Assembly: GCA_942486035.1 (NCBI GenBank)
Contig: CALNXK010000026.1
Span: 2,002,001 to 2,066,000, forward strand
Direction of reading: 5' to 3'
Origin: Porites lobata
Lineage: Eukaryota > Cnidaria > Anthozoa > Scleractinia > Poritidae
DNA length: 64,000 bases
The notes under the pieces: generated by a model
What the model was told of the DNA's origin: nothing
What the model saw: the letters and a program-made list of their open reading frames with translations, nothing else
Database searches by the model: none
Translations under genes and position numbers: made by a program
Shown here: positions 50,834 through 62,624 of the stretch, one piece after another
Numbering within the stretch: position 1 is the first letter of the stretch
Layout: each line of letters opens with the position of its first letter

Positions 50834-53800
50834 ACTGCTCTAAGCCAATCAAATTGCAGAAATTTCTCATGTAGTAGTATAAACCCTGTAAACTCTAATA
50901 TCAAAATTCAAATTCTCATTCATTCTATATATTCCCTATAGAAGTAGATGGGAGAAGTTGTAAAAGTGAAAATATGGTTTATCTTCTTTGATCCAGTCCT
51001 TATTTCTCTGTATCACTATGTTTTATCTAGCAAAAATATTTCAAGGAGAAATTTGATGCTGATAACTCGTAGGACGTAACGAGTTAACTACAAATATGTT
51101 TCGTCATAATTCATTTCACACGTCTTAAGTATATTATAATCCAAACAAAAAAATGTGTTATTTGAGTAAATTTGCATTTTCTTGAATTTTATTCTAGGCT
51201 GAACTCTATTTCTGCTGCTTTCGCAGCTCCCATCTTATCTCTTTCCGGGAAGACAAACTTTTTGGAAGGGAAACGCTCATTTTCACTGTTAAACTATTCA
51301 GTCATAAACAGTGCCCAGATAAACAGTGTCCGTAAGGTGGAGTTGATGATACATGGGAGTTTGTGACTCAGGACACAGGAAAATGTCGAACCAGTGTCCG
51401 TATTAAGCGGGTAAATTGTAGAACAAATATATTAGATTTCGTAGGGACAAATGAGACTGTCCGTTACTGAGATAAGTGGGTGTCCGTAAAGAGGGGTGAC
51501 TACTGTAATGACATAAAATTTAAATTTCATTATTTTTCTCAGGTAATCAGTGCACTGACAAATCAGGCAGATGTGCTTCATATAAGAAAAATGGCCTGTG
51601 TACTGCGCATGCGGATAATATGTTGTATTGGTGTCCTGTGACTTGTGATATGTGTAGTTCAGGTAAAGCTTTCAGTTGTTGTTTGCAAATGTAAATATAA
51701 AGATAAAGATATTTTATTCGTGTAGCGCTTAAATCAAATACATATTCTAAAGCGCTATATTGTTGCCGACAATAGCAAACACATAACAAATAGTACACAA
51801 AGAGAGAATAAATACAAACCAAAAGAAAATAAAGAGAGGGGTACATGAGAGTAGCAGATAACACCAATGATCAAACTTGTAGTCTTAGAATCCCCAGTTA
51901 TTTTGGGCGGCATAATAAGCATTTAAAGTATTTTTTCCAAAGTCACGTCTTTCGCCATGACGTCAGCCGCCTGACGTTTTCACCTGTCTGCCTCTTGCAG
52001 AGGCTTTCCCAAGGCTTCGCGAGGAGCATGGGACAAGCGAGAAGCGTGAGAGCTGGAAACAAGCGAGAAGCGCGAGAGAGGAATGATGGGAACGAGCGCA
52101 CTGCACGAGGGGGGAGTGATGGGAAGTAAAACTGGAGAAGAGAGAAAGGCGAATTTGTTAGTGGCTTCTTTTATCTCCCCTTGTCATCACTCCTTTCGCC
52201 CCCGCTTTCCTCAATAATTAACTCAAATATCCCCCTAAAAAGTGATTGCGAGCCACTGGCCACGAGGCAGCCAAAGTGTTACCCCGCCAAAACTTTCGCA
52301 GGTCATTTGGACGATGTTCAGGTCTTTTGGGTGTGCATGAGAAAAAAGGCTTATTGCTTCTGGCGTACTTTTGTAATGTAAAAACGGTTTTACTGTATGT
52401 TCTAGTTTCTTTTGTCTATAGATTCCTGCATGGACAAAAATGGCAACTGCCCTATATGGGCAAAAGACGGACACTGCCAGTCTAACCCTGAGGCCATGAA
52501 AACCAACTGCGAACACAGCTGCAAAGTCTGTGGAGGTAGGAACTGCTAGTTATGCTTGTTACGCATTATACAACAGAGAGACCGGACAAGGTTTAACTAG
52601 ACTGTCCACTACCCCATTTTTCCACAAAATCGTCGGGATCGAGCCCGTTCCCTTTTTCCCTTTAAGGGTGACCTGTACTGTACTGGGGATGAGTACAAAA
52701 ACTTCTTAGGTGGCAGGGGATGGTTTGGGACTTGGGGAGGCAAGAAAAATAGCGACAGCGCTCGATCTCGACGATCTTACGGAAAAACAGGGGACTATGA
52801 ACAGTCTAGGATTGAAATGGGCGTTAGCAGTTTTTTCAGCATTTTGTCTTTTAGTTTGATTGAGATCTCAGATCTGTCAAAACAAAGGGAAAGCTAAGGA
52901 GTAGCTGAAATGTTGATCAATAGATCTTTGAGTTCTCACAATTTATCTGATTAAGGGAGACTAGTCAAATAGGGCAAGTTTTCCGAAATAATGAAGCTGT
53001 ATATAAAGTACTAATAGCGAGCTTAGGATACGAGAATGGCGACGGCACTGAGAACGTAAAACAAAACAATAGTTTTAACAAGCCAACATCATACTTTTCT
53101 TTGCACATTTCGTTGCCGTGACTGCACTACTGCGACGTGAAAATCCCTAATTTCAACTCGTTTTGCAGCAATATTACAAAACACGTTGCACGTTTTTGTT
53201 ACCCGTTTTACCGTAGCTGTAAGGTCACTAATTCCAGGGAACTTAATTTAATTTCACGTATTGTCTCTCTGGTAGGTTCTACGTCACCCCCAACCGCACC
53301 TCCAACTCAACCTCCAACCACGCAGTCACAATGTATGTAAAATCGTAATACCTCAGTGGGAAGTTGATTTTGTCACCCATATTTAAAGTTACTCTACCTG
53401 CGTCGCCATTTCTTCTCCGACTACACAGTCCACGTACATGTCAGGAGTTCATAACCCGATGCGACCAACGCCCATCTAGGACTTTGTCACGACGTTTTCA
53501 CGGAGCAGTTTATTTTTATAATCACTTCACAGCACGTTTCCCGCGAACTGATGAAAGTTGACCGCTCTGTCTATGAGCCCATTCAAAAGGGAAAATAGTA
53601 TTTAGGTCTCTAGGTTTTGCTGAATGATTATGCTAAATTCGCGCCAAAATAGTTCTAAAAATAGACTGGTCGGTGAAAACGGCGTGACTCGATTTCATGG
53701 AAGAGACTCACTCCGGGGTTATGGTCCCCTGTGTATATACATTTGTTATGTCTTTAAAGTTGATGTAATGTTACCTATTTCTTCTCTGGCAGGTTCTACG

Positions 53801-56258
53801 TTACCCCCTACCGCACCTCCGACCACCCAGTCACCATCTACTGGCCAACCATCCCCATCGCCTCCTACTGGATCCCCACCCCCACCCACTGGATCTCCAG
53901 CTCCTTCCCTGGGCACTGGTAAGACGGATTTTCTTAAGATTACTGTTACAGGGGGAGGCTAATTGAATCACTGGTGACTTCGTAGTTCCATCGTTGCCTA
54001 CAGTTAAGAATAATAACAGGTATCACCTGAAGCAAATTAAATATCGCAAGAATGCGCCTTTACTGTACTTGACCATCGTCAAACCGGTTCTTCAAAGAAC
54101 ACTTTTTTTACATAACGACAAAACTGTTTGTCCCAAAGATGGAAAAAGTCATACAGTTAGTACCTATATAATACAAACACCTCTGTGATGTGGACAGTTG
54201 TCTTTGAGTGTCCCTTTAGTATCCGTAATTAGGTTTGTAATGACTGCAATAAGCAAATTAGCTGGTTATTTATAAAGCACTAGAACCTGAAAAGGGCGAC
54301 CGAGATGAGATCTTTTTCCATACACCACTCGACCGGGCTACTTCATACTTCAGCCCTGTTAACTTCATGTTTGAACAGAGAAAACAGCCGACCGTTTCGC
54401 AACGCCACCGCATACCGCTGATTTGCAAGCCTACCCCGCTGACGTTGTTTTGGCTCGTCACGTAATTCAACGTGTGACGAAGCCCCAAGCACGTCTGCGT
54501 GGGAAGCTACTGATTTTCAAGCGAAATCATGTTTACGGAACGAGCACAGAAATTCCATGTCAATGAAGTGTTAATACCCAGATCTGGGTAGTGCTTCTGA
54601 TTGGTCGTGCCGCAATGGAAATTTGCTTTAATCAATCAGAAGTACTACCCAGATCTGGGTAGTGATACGTCATCGTTATGGGGTTTCTTCCCTCGTTCCT
54701 TGGACGTTATTTCGCAGGAAAACCAGAGGCCAGGCGTCGCGAAATTTTACCTGTTTCTTATAGTAATACCGAGGCCATTTTCTGTACTAACTAGCAAAAT
54801 AGAAACGCAAGACACCCTCAATTAACCGTTACAGCGCAGTGAAGTCGGTTCCCCCCTAAGGCGGCTAAGCAGTATACTAAAAGAATAATAATGTAAACTG
54901 TCAGTCAACTTTCCGATGCTGTGCGACCCTTAGAGACTCACTAGACTTAACCACACTAGCGGGCTTACCTCTTTCATGATGAATTATCGCAGGCTTAAGA
55001 TGTGCAGACAAGAGAGCTAGTTGCCCCAGTTGGGCAGCGTCTGGCCAGTGTTCAAAGTCAGGATGGACCTTCAGAAACTGTCTCATCAGCTGTAAAGCAA
55101 AATGCGACAACCAGCCCATACAGCCAACAGGTTTGCGTCATAAAACTTTGCGAGAATTATAAAGAAGTATAGAGTAGAATCGCATAATTAAGTAAAATCT
55201 CGCATTCTGATTGGTTAACGAAGCGAGGTATTTAGTGTGGAATTGCGAGTTGAAAACGAGGCTAAGCGATATTGTTTCGCATCTACGTAACAACTATCGT
55301 CAAATTCTAACGCAACAACATGCAAAAAAGGTTTTCTACAATGTCATTTTAAAATGTTTTCAAAACCATTCATTGTCACTTTTTGAAGAGTTAAAAACAA
55401 ACAAAAGCGTTTCTTAAAGTGAGCCGGAGGTTCTTCCTTGTTTTGAACTGAACTACAGATTCTCGAAGAGACATAAAACCTCTTTCACTCGCGACAACCA
55501 GAAAACAAGAAAATCCTGTGAACACGGCCCAGAAAATGGCAATCCAAAGTTCAACCAAACAAAACGGAGAAGCGACAACGGAGGAAGTGCCGGGGTCGAT
55601 TGTCCCATATACAGAAGAAGAAATAAATACCTTCAAAGAGGACATGGCCCCTGAAAACACGAAAAAGAGTACGCCGCTTGCAATCGTCCTGAATCGTGGT
55701 ACTTAGAAATGTACAAAACAGAGCTGAACTTGAACAGCATTTCTAAAACATTTCAAGGTACTTACCTTATGTCAATCGCGACGTTAAACATGTTAAACTT
55801 TCAGTGCTTTCGCTTGGACACTTCATTTCTTTCAGTTTTGCCGCCGAAGAGGTAAAAGGTGTAAATTATTTTCCTTCTCGAGCAAATGACCAATTTGAAA
55901 AAAGACGTTCTACATAAACGGCTTCTAAATTCAGTAAAATACCTCTATTTATCCTTACGATTAGTGTGAAGCTTGTTTACATGTAAAAAAGTTTGAAAAC
56001 AAATGTGAAAACAAGCACAAGGTACAAAAAAAGTTGTCGAAGGTTCAAACGTGTACGACTGACCTTGCTTCCTATTCGCTAACGCAATGACAGTTCTGAC
56101 AGTTGACTTTGAAATGGCTTTCTGGAGCGCGCGCTCAGGATAAAAACAAACAATATTATTGCTGTTTTCTTTTTTTTTCCTGTGATTTTTATTCAATTAT
56201 ACGATTCAAGGAAAATTCATTACCTGACTCGAGAATTCCACGTTAAATTGCACTTGAA

Positions 56259-56308
<50 letters not shown>

Positions 56309-59300
56309 GTGCAATTTAACGTGGAATTCCCTCGTCAGGTAATGAATTTTCCTATAAAACCGTTAACTCTCGTTTTTCTGGATCTAGTGTTTTAAAATAA
56401 ATTTGAATTTGAGTTTTGCCACGTAAATTCGTTTTACAGCTCCAGTTTAAGCCACATCCAAAAAGGGTGGCCTGCGTGTTAAGAATTATTGCGTCATTGT
56501 GGCGAGAAAACTAGTCAAGTGATCTGAAAACTGAACTTTGCACGAGAGCCAGGAACCGTGTAGTCGTTCGGAGTAGTGGAGCTGGTCAAGTGTATAGATT
56601 GAGTGTAGATCATCGACATTTTTACGCGAATTGTTTTCAATGAATTCTTTGAGTGTAGAACAGAACAGAGTTCAGAATTCTAAAATATGAACTTATGAAG
56701 AAATACACTTTCAATGGAGTGAAGAATTAATGCTAAATAGAACTGGTTGTATCACACACATAATTTTGTGACACTGCGTTCGGGGATTGGTGTCTCAGTG
56801 GTGACGTCATTTCAGAAAGACCCCAAAGTTTCATTGCTTACTAGCGTGTTAACAAATGGTATCCAATACGTATGTACGTACATCGGCTGACTGTGTCCCT
56901 TTCTAGAAGACTTAGTATAGTTTTTGAACCTCGTTTGGAATAAGGAGGAAAAAACCTTTTTTTAACTTTCTATAGTAACGTCAAGATTTTAAACAAAGAT
57001 TTTTTTACCAAAATTTTGTCTTCCTAAAAAAAGAACACTTTGGCATAGTTTTTCGGTCTTATCTTTTAGGTTCATGCGCAACTCCTCTTGGACTTGGCTG
57101 GGATTACAAACTGCCTGACAGTGCTTTTAGTGCTTCATCCGAAATGTCACCAGGTAAAGAATAACTCGTTTGGCTTGTTCTACCATGAAAAATGGGGGAA
57201 ATCCCTCGCGGGTGAGATAGGCCCATTGTCTTTGCCGCTCGCGGAGCTTGTCTTATGATAAAAATTCCAACAAGTTTTATTACAGCCTTAAGGATAGAGA
57301 CACAATACCCTTTCCTTCCCTTTTTTGACATATTTCTCCCTCTGCCCGTTGACGATTTGTCTCTTTAACCCTTTAGTCCCCAGAAGTCGTGAAAGTCAAT
57401 TTCGACAAAAAATTCAGCTTTAACTTTGTCAAAATACTGAAAAACAAGTAGTATCTTATGAAAGTGCTTCTCAAGAGGTTTCATTTGAAAGGTAACACTA
57501 CAGGATTTCATCCACAGACTCAAAAGTTAGAGATAGATTATGACTGCATCACAGACTCTGAAGAGTAATCGGCAAATCACTGAGACTCATTTTTATGATG
57601 AAGGTGGAGGTTGGGTTGCCGGTGCAAGGAATGCTCGTTTGTACTTCGAAGACGACCACGATCAGAAGAGAATTGGAGGCTGGTGTGCTTCCAGTAGAAA
57701 TCCACAGTGGATTAAAGTGGATTTTGGCAGAGTCAAGAAGATCACTGGAATTGCTACACAAGGTGCTTGTAATATAAGACTGTGTCATGCTTTTTGAGAA
57801 TTTTTGTAGAAAATGCAATTCAGTTGGTTATCCTGAGATCGCATTTTTGATTTCTCTATGTCGTTTCTGTGTATGGTGATGATACGAATTCCTTAAACCA
57901 GTCAATCCATTGTTACGTTAATCATAACCCCAACCAATAACTTCAAAACAACAAGAATAATAAAATGACGGCGATGATGATGATGATGATGATTATATTG
58001 GTAATGACGATGATGATAATGATGGTCGAAAAGTATCAAAATCTTAACAGAGAACTAATACAAATCTGTGGAGGTTGTGCCTATTGTCATCGACGCACTG
58101 GGTACATGCATTGTCGCAAACGTTTGAAAAGAGACTAGAACAAGATCAGGGTAAACGATCTACAGGATTTAGTGCAAGTTATGCACAAATAAGGTACTGG
58201 CGAACATTGGACACCTTAGGCCACGGGACGTGGCTCGATACTAACATAACGATGAACAGGATAGTGATGATAATGACGATAGCGATAATCCTTGAGCTAC
58301 AGACAAAACAAAATGAAAAATAATAGTCATTTATTGTTTATTGTGTATTCACCCATCACCTCAGATCATTCCCTGCTCCTTAATTTAATTTATTGCCTCC
58401 AGCAAATTAAAGACGCTGTGACTTCATTCGGCATGTATGGTCAGTGGAGATGAATAAATGTTCACTCACACATGCTTTGATTACTGAACCTGTAGCTATA
58501 CCTTCTTCCTTCTGTCAGGTCGCGATGTTTTCTATGAGCACGTGAAGAAGTATGAGCTGGAATTTAGCACCGACGGTGTGTCTTGGCAACCATACCAGGA
58601 GGGTGGGGCGAAAAAGGTAAATTTGTGTCCCTTATATAGTTAGGGGGTTAGGGGGAGGGAGCCCGGGAGATTAGGTGCCGAGGAGGTATAAGAAGCGAGA
58701 GAGCAAAGGGCGGGAGGAGGGAGTTCTAAGAGGATGGCAGGTGCGAGTTATCGGGGACAGAGTACGCAACAATGCTTAATAATATTTCGCAATCGAAAAA
58801 GGGCCAAAGGAAAGAGGCTAAGAAAAAAGTGGCGGAGGCCCGGAATATTGTTGTATATTTTCGCTTCCTAAGGGGTTCTTGTCGAAATTGTGGTACAGGA
58901 GTAAGTTTTTCTTTACCTACCTCTAACATACCTGAGATATCTTTGAAACACGTACAGTTAGCAAGGTAGTATACCACTGCGCATTAAAGTAGAGACATTC
59001 GACTCCTTGAATATAGTACCTCGGCCCTCTTGGATCTCCCAAGTATGCAATAATAGTCCATTTTCGAGTTCGCTATGACCGCTGAATTAGGGCCTGTTTA
59101 CATGGAGGTGGGGGACCCCAGGTAGGTGAGGTAACCCGCTTAGGTGGGGTAACCCGCCTGTCCATATAATCTCTCATTTTCATTTGATCACGTTTACATG
59201 ATAGGTGGGGTGACCCGCCAAGGCGGGTAGCCCGGTCTACCAGACCGGGTTACCCTCTCAGCCGGGGTCACAATTTTTCATGTAAACGTTTCAAGGTGGG

Positions 59301-60086
59301 GTAACCCGCCTGGCCGGGGTCGGATTCGTGATACATCAAATTCGCTCAAAATTCGCTTTCGCGGTGTCTTTGCATTATGATTAAAGTTAACAATAGAAAG
59401 CTATTGCACTGACGGGTTGCAGCAAGAGCAACAAGTGAGTGAAGAAGTGCATTAATCGCCAAAACTCGTGGTTTGCCAGCATTTTTCTTGTTTACGTGCT
59501 TAGCGACCATTCAATAATCTTGAGAAAGTGCACCCCGGGAAGGCGGGGTTGTAAGATTGCATGTAAAGGAGGGTTATTTTTTTACCTCACCTAAGCGGGT
59601 TACCTCACCTACCTGGGGTCCCCCACCTCCATGTAAACAGGCCCTTAAAGAAGTGGAGACGCATTTTTTACAGCCTTAGCCTCAATCTGAAGTAATATCT
59701 TCACAAATTCCAACGAGAAAAAGGCCTGTTTATTACTCTGTCTAGTGTGTCTGTCAAATTTCAAACACTTACTTGCCAGAAGTTCTGAATATTTTACTTT
59801 ACGTCGAGGCTAACCCTGTATGAATGTGTCGTTAATGTTTATATTCAGCGGTAATTTTTAATTCGAAACTGGACTATTTTTTCTCACTGTTAATCTTTGT
59901 AGCTCTAATTTTGTTGTTTTGTTCTTTTTTTTTTTTTTTCAGGTGTTTGATGGTAACTGTGACCACTTCACGCCAGTAATAAACAGGTTCAATCCTGTTA
60001 GAGCCCAGTTTGTCAAGGTTATTCCACATGACAACCCACAGAGCTGGATGTGCATGAGACTTGAATTCTACGGCTGTGACTCTTAA
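45582..60086 (+). CDS. Secreted astacin metalloprotease with three ShK modules and an F5/8C domain, paralog 2
   Basis: Exons: 45582-45684, 46910-47095, 47688-47811, 48971-49146, 49823-50041, 50504-50572, 51543-51662, 52422-52535, 53276-53332, 53793-53918, 54993-55130, 57070-57153, 57604-57762, 58519-58616, 59943-60086 (638 residues; 619 if the 57-base exon is skipped). Residues 1-21 are a signal peptide. The propeptide has YGGD with Asp50. Zinc ligands are His166, His170 and His176, with Glu167 (HELGHTVGFWH), and the Met turn has Met224 and Tyr226. ShK modules lie in residues 293-332, 333-370 and 432-477. The Pro/Thr linker at 371-431 is longer than in paralog 1 because its exon is duplicated. 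F5/8C runs from 478 to the end, closing with CMRLEFYGCDS. All key residues are intact. A 3' untranslated intron is suggested by CAG|GTACGA just after the stop and an acceptor at 62321, with AATAAA at 62414. Confidence 0.92.
45972..46377 (+). mobile_element. MITE with AGCTGTGTCACG termini, copy 2
   Basis: Starts TTAAAAGAGCTGTGTCACG and ends CCGACACAGCCCCTTTAA. It aligns along its length with 32302-32700. It sits in intron 1 of astacin 2, whereas copy 1 is in intron 2 of astacin 1, so the insertions are independent. TTAA borders both ends. Confidence 0.7.
47903..48607. repeat. Palindromic element with AGACCTTTAGATTTGAG tips
   Basis: The left end GAGACCTTTAGATTTGAGTC, with GAACGACTATGAGAACGAGA, is mirrored by CTCGTAGTCGTTCTCGTCTG and CAATCTAAAGCTCTCTA at the right. 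A shorter relative is at about 13998-14320 (GAGCTTTAGATTTGAGGACA ... CTTGAATCTAAAGCTGACTC). Intron 3 of astacin 2. Confidence 0.6.
49739..49822 (+). repeat. (TTC)n and poly-T tract forming the acceptor of astacin 2 exon 5
   Basis: An almost pure pyrimidine run of about 80 bases, with about ten TTC units between T runs, ends at the CAG of exon 5. It doubles as the polypyrimidine tract. Confidence 0.9.
50600..50761. repeat. Hairpin element TAATAGCATGATTTG
   Basis: TAATAGCATGATTTGTAGTG, then ATATTTGGCATAAATACCAC, is mirrored by GTGGTATTTATGCCAAATAT and CAAATCATGCTATTA. The core has TTTCACGAGCCGTCAGGCGA. Just after astacin 2 exon 6. Confidence 0.7.
54570..54665. repeat. Element sharing the CCCAGATCTGGG centre
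   Basis: TACCCAGATCTGGGTAGTGC and ACTACCCAGATCTGGGTAGT flank CTTCTGATTGG and its complement. It resembles the centre of 5354-5616. Intron 10 of astacin 2. Confidence 0.5.
56209..56353. repeat. Near-perfect hairpin element AGGAAAATTCATTACCTGA
   Basis: The left arm AGGAAAATTCATTACCTGAC, with GAATTCCACGTTAAATTGCA and ACCGATATCGCAC, pairs with GTGCGATATCGGT and on to GTAATGAATTTTCCT. Only a few mismatches, which suggests recent activity. Intron 11 of astacin 2. Confidence 0.8.
57967..58028 (+). repeat. Imperfect (GAT)n microsatellite
   Basis: GATGATGATGATGATGATTA followed by diverged GATGAT and AATGAT units. Intron 13 of astacin 2. Confidence 0.85.
59090..59644. mobile_element. PIF/Harbinger-type MITE with TTA target duplication
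   Basis: Termini GGGCCTGTTTACATGGAGGT and ACCTCCATGTAAACAGGCCC are perfect inverts, flanked by TTA at 59087-59089 and 59645-59647. Inner GGTAACCCGCCT-type motifs repeat in both orientations. No transposase. Last intron of astacin 2. Confidence 0.75.
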
Positions 60087-62624
60087 ATCAGGTACGACAT
60101 CGCTTTTTATTGACCTGTTGAAATGACCCGCAATCAGAAAATGCCTTATTGCGGATAATCGCGCCATAAGGCCATGATATAATAAACCCTTTAATTCACT
60201 CACAGGAAGACATTGATTATCGCTTAAGACCATTCAAATGACACCTCTTGTTGTACTATTACCCTTTGAAAGATTGGAGATTTTTTTTAAAATTTATTTT
60301 CAATCCGGAGCTTAGCTACCCTTGGAATATAATCTTGACTAAGTGACTGACTGCCGTTGAAGCCAATTAACACAGCCATTGAACCCAGTAAAGCGTAAGG
60401 GAAAGATTTCAAGACAGTATGAAAATTTCAAAATTTATAAGGATTTGTATGGAAAACCACTCAATCATGACCCGGTAGCAAGACCTGTTTTTCCCATACA
60501 AATTCAATTAATTTCGTCAGCCGTTGCAATCGTTTCTTTTGAGATATACGGCTGAAAATCAAAGGGTTGCTTAATTTTTATATGCTCTTTTAGTTTCTGC
60601 TGAAATCATTTTTCCAAAGCAAGAACTGTTTTCAGACTCGTTCCCAGCCTCTTCTCTTGTTTGCGCGATGATTTTTTCCTTCCTCCCAAACGCCCTTGCG
60701 CGCATTAATATCTTCCCAGCTTTCATCAGTGACGAATGGGTACGAGTCTGTTGCAAAAGGTCAAGAGAGTGCCGGGACAGAGGAGAAATCTTTGGGCGTT
60801 GTTCGGGATATGTGAGTTTCTCTTAAGTTATTTTTAGAGGTTGTAATTAAACGGAAGTCTAATTCCTGGGACGTCCGAACATTAAAGTCGATTGTTTGAA
60901 ATGTCATTGAGTTGACGCACGATCGCCTCAAAGCAAACAAAAATAATGCAGAATACTGTATTGGCGCCACACCAAGAGAGCATAATGTCCCTTCTTCTCT
61001 CTTGATAACACTGAATAAAAGATTGCGGACTTCTCCGGAAACCAACTTTCAATTAATTTCAGGATTTTAAATGGTCTAAAAATAGCGTTGGTGAAATTCA
61101 CATATCCCAAGGGCCGCTAGACTGTGCGTTTCCCTCCCTGCATGTCTCATTACTCTCCCTCTTAAAAAGGCCTATTGATTTTACTAAAAAATTCTTCAGA
61201 AATAGTACTGTCAAAATTTCACAGGAAAAAAAAAAGACAAAATAGGGGGCGAGGTCCCTTCAACCAACAATAAATCCAACCATGCAATACTTGAGTCACA
61301 AACCGCTTTGAAGCCGTCGTATAATAGACCTCTTTCAACTTTTGACATGAACACGTTTGAGAAACTCTGTCGGTAGCACAAGAAAGAGCGCCCTAGAATC
61401 AATAAAACGGGCAGGTTTGAATTCAAAGTGATTTGCTGAAAACTAAGCAAGATAAAGCTTCTCAAAGTCACAAACATTTCTCCCACCATACCAACGGTTG
61501 CAAATTGTCGCAACTTTGTGGAGCTATATCTTCGCTCGCTTAACCTTTAAGTGCCAATAGTGCTCAAAATCAATTTTCTCCTAACGATAGCCATACATTT
61601 GCAACAGATAAGTAATGAGAATTAATAAAATGATCACCTAAGGAAAAATGCCTTGATCTTTTAACAAATTCTCTTAACTCATTCTTTAAGGAAATGTAAA
61701 GAGATCAGTTTGGAGAATTTCTGTGTAGATACTGGGGCTTAAAGGGTTAAGTCGTTTATCACTTTCAAATTTGGCACCTTTACTAATTTTAGGGCGCTTT
61801 TTCCGATGGTGTCGACGGATTTTCCCTGACTGGTCCCATGATGTGAAAAGTTAACGATACCGTGGAACGGTCTATTAAGAAGATCGACCATCGTAAGAAA
61901 ACGTTTCGTTTCTGCGATGTATATTTCGTTCCCGGGGGGTGGACTCCGCATATGAAAGGGGTGGGGATGCTCGTCGGAAATTTCGAATTAAACCCCTCAA
62001 GGAGCCCTAAAAGAGACCATGTCAAAACACAGACAATATATATATTTTTATATTTTTTTATACGAGACCTTCTCGGCTAAATATGATGGCGTTTTGCCTA
62101 GAATACTCTAAGTGAGACCAAAATCCGAAATTTATACCCCTAAGTGAGACGACGAGCATCCCCACCCCATTTAATATGCGGAGTCCCCCCTCCCCCCGGG
62201 ATTTCGTGTCTATAAACTTCTTTGCATCTTATTCCTGTGGAGCTTAGGTAATTTATCTTGTACTGCCTTTTAAGATATATATCAACCATAGTCCTTGAAA
62301 TGTTTAATTTTTTGCTTTTAGATTAAACAAGTTGCAAGTGGAAATGAAAACGAACGTAGAAGAACGTAGTACAACGTAGCTATGATCTACCGATGTACGT
62401 TAAACTGAATGAAAAATAAAATTAAAGAAATGACATAAAATAACTGAAAAAATGCTGTCAAATGTTCGAAATGCTATTTAAAGCCTAGAAGTGTATGCTT
62501 TGGCCATTGAATTTATCTGAAGATAGGTTGTCATTTTCTATTCTCGTTAAAGAACGTAGGTGAGCTGCTTTCATGAAACACTTTTCCAGACTATAAAAAT
62601 GTATTTATATAGTCGCCGAATTGT
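60087..62624. other. 3' region of astacin 2
   Basis: Contains the inferred 3' untranslated intron (donor at 60092, acceptor at 62321), the palindrome at 61931-62200, and the last non-coding exon from 62322 with AATAAA at 62414-62419. No other coding exon is supported. Confidence 0.45.
61931..62200. repeat. Palindromic element CCCGGGGGGTGGACTCCGCA
   Basis: CCCGGGGGGTGGACTCCGCA and GGGGTGGGGATGCTCGTCG are mirrored by CGACGAGCATCCCCACCCC and TGCGGAGTCCCCCCTCCCCC. Inner CCCTAAAAGAGACC / CCTAAGTGAGAC units are diverged repeats. Confidence 0.7.
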
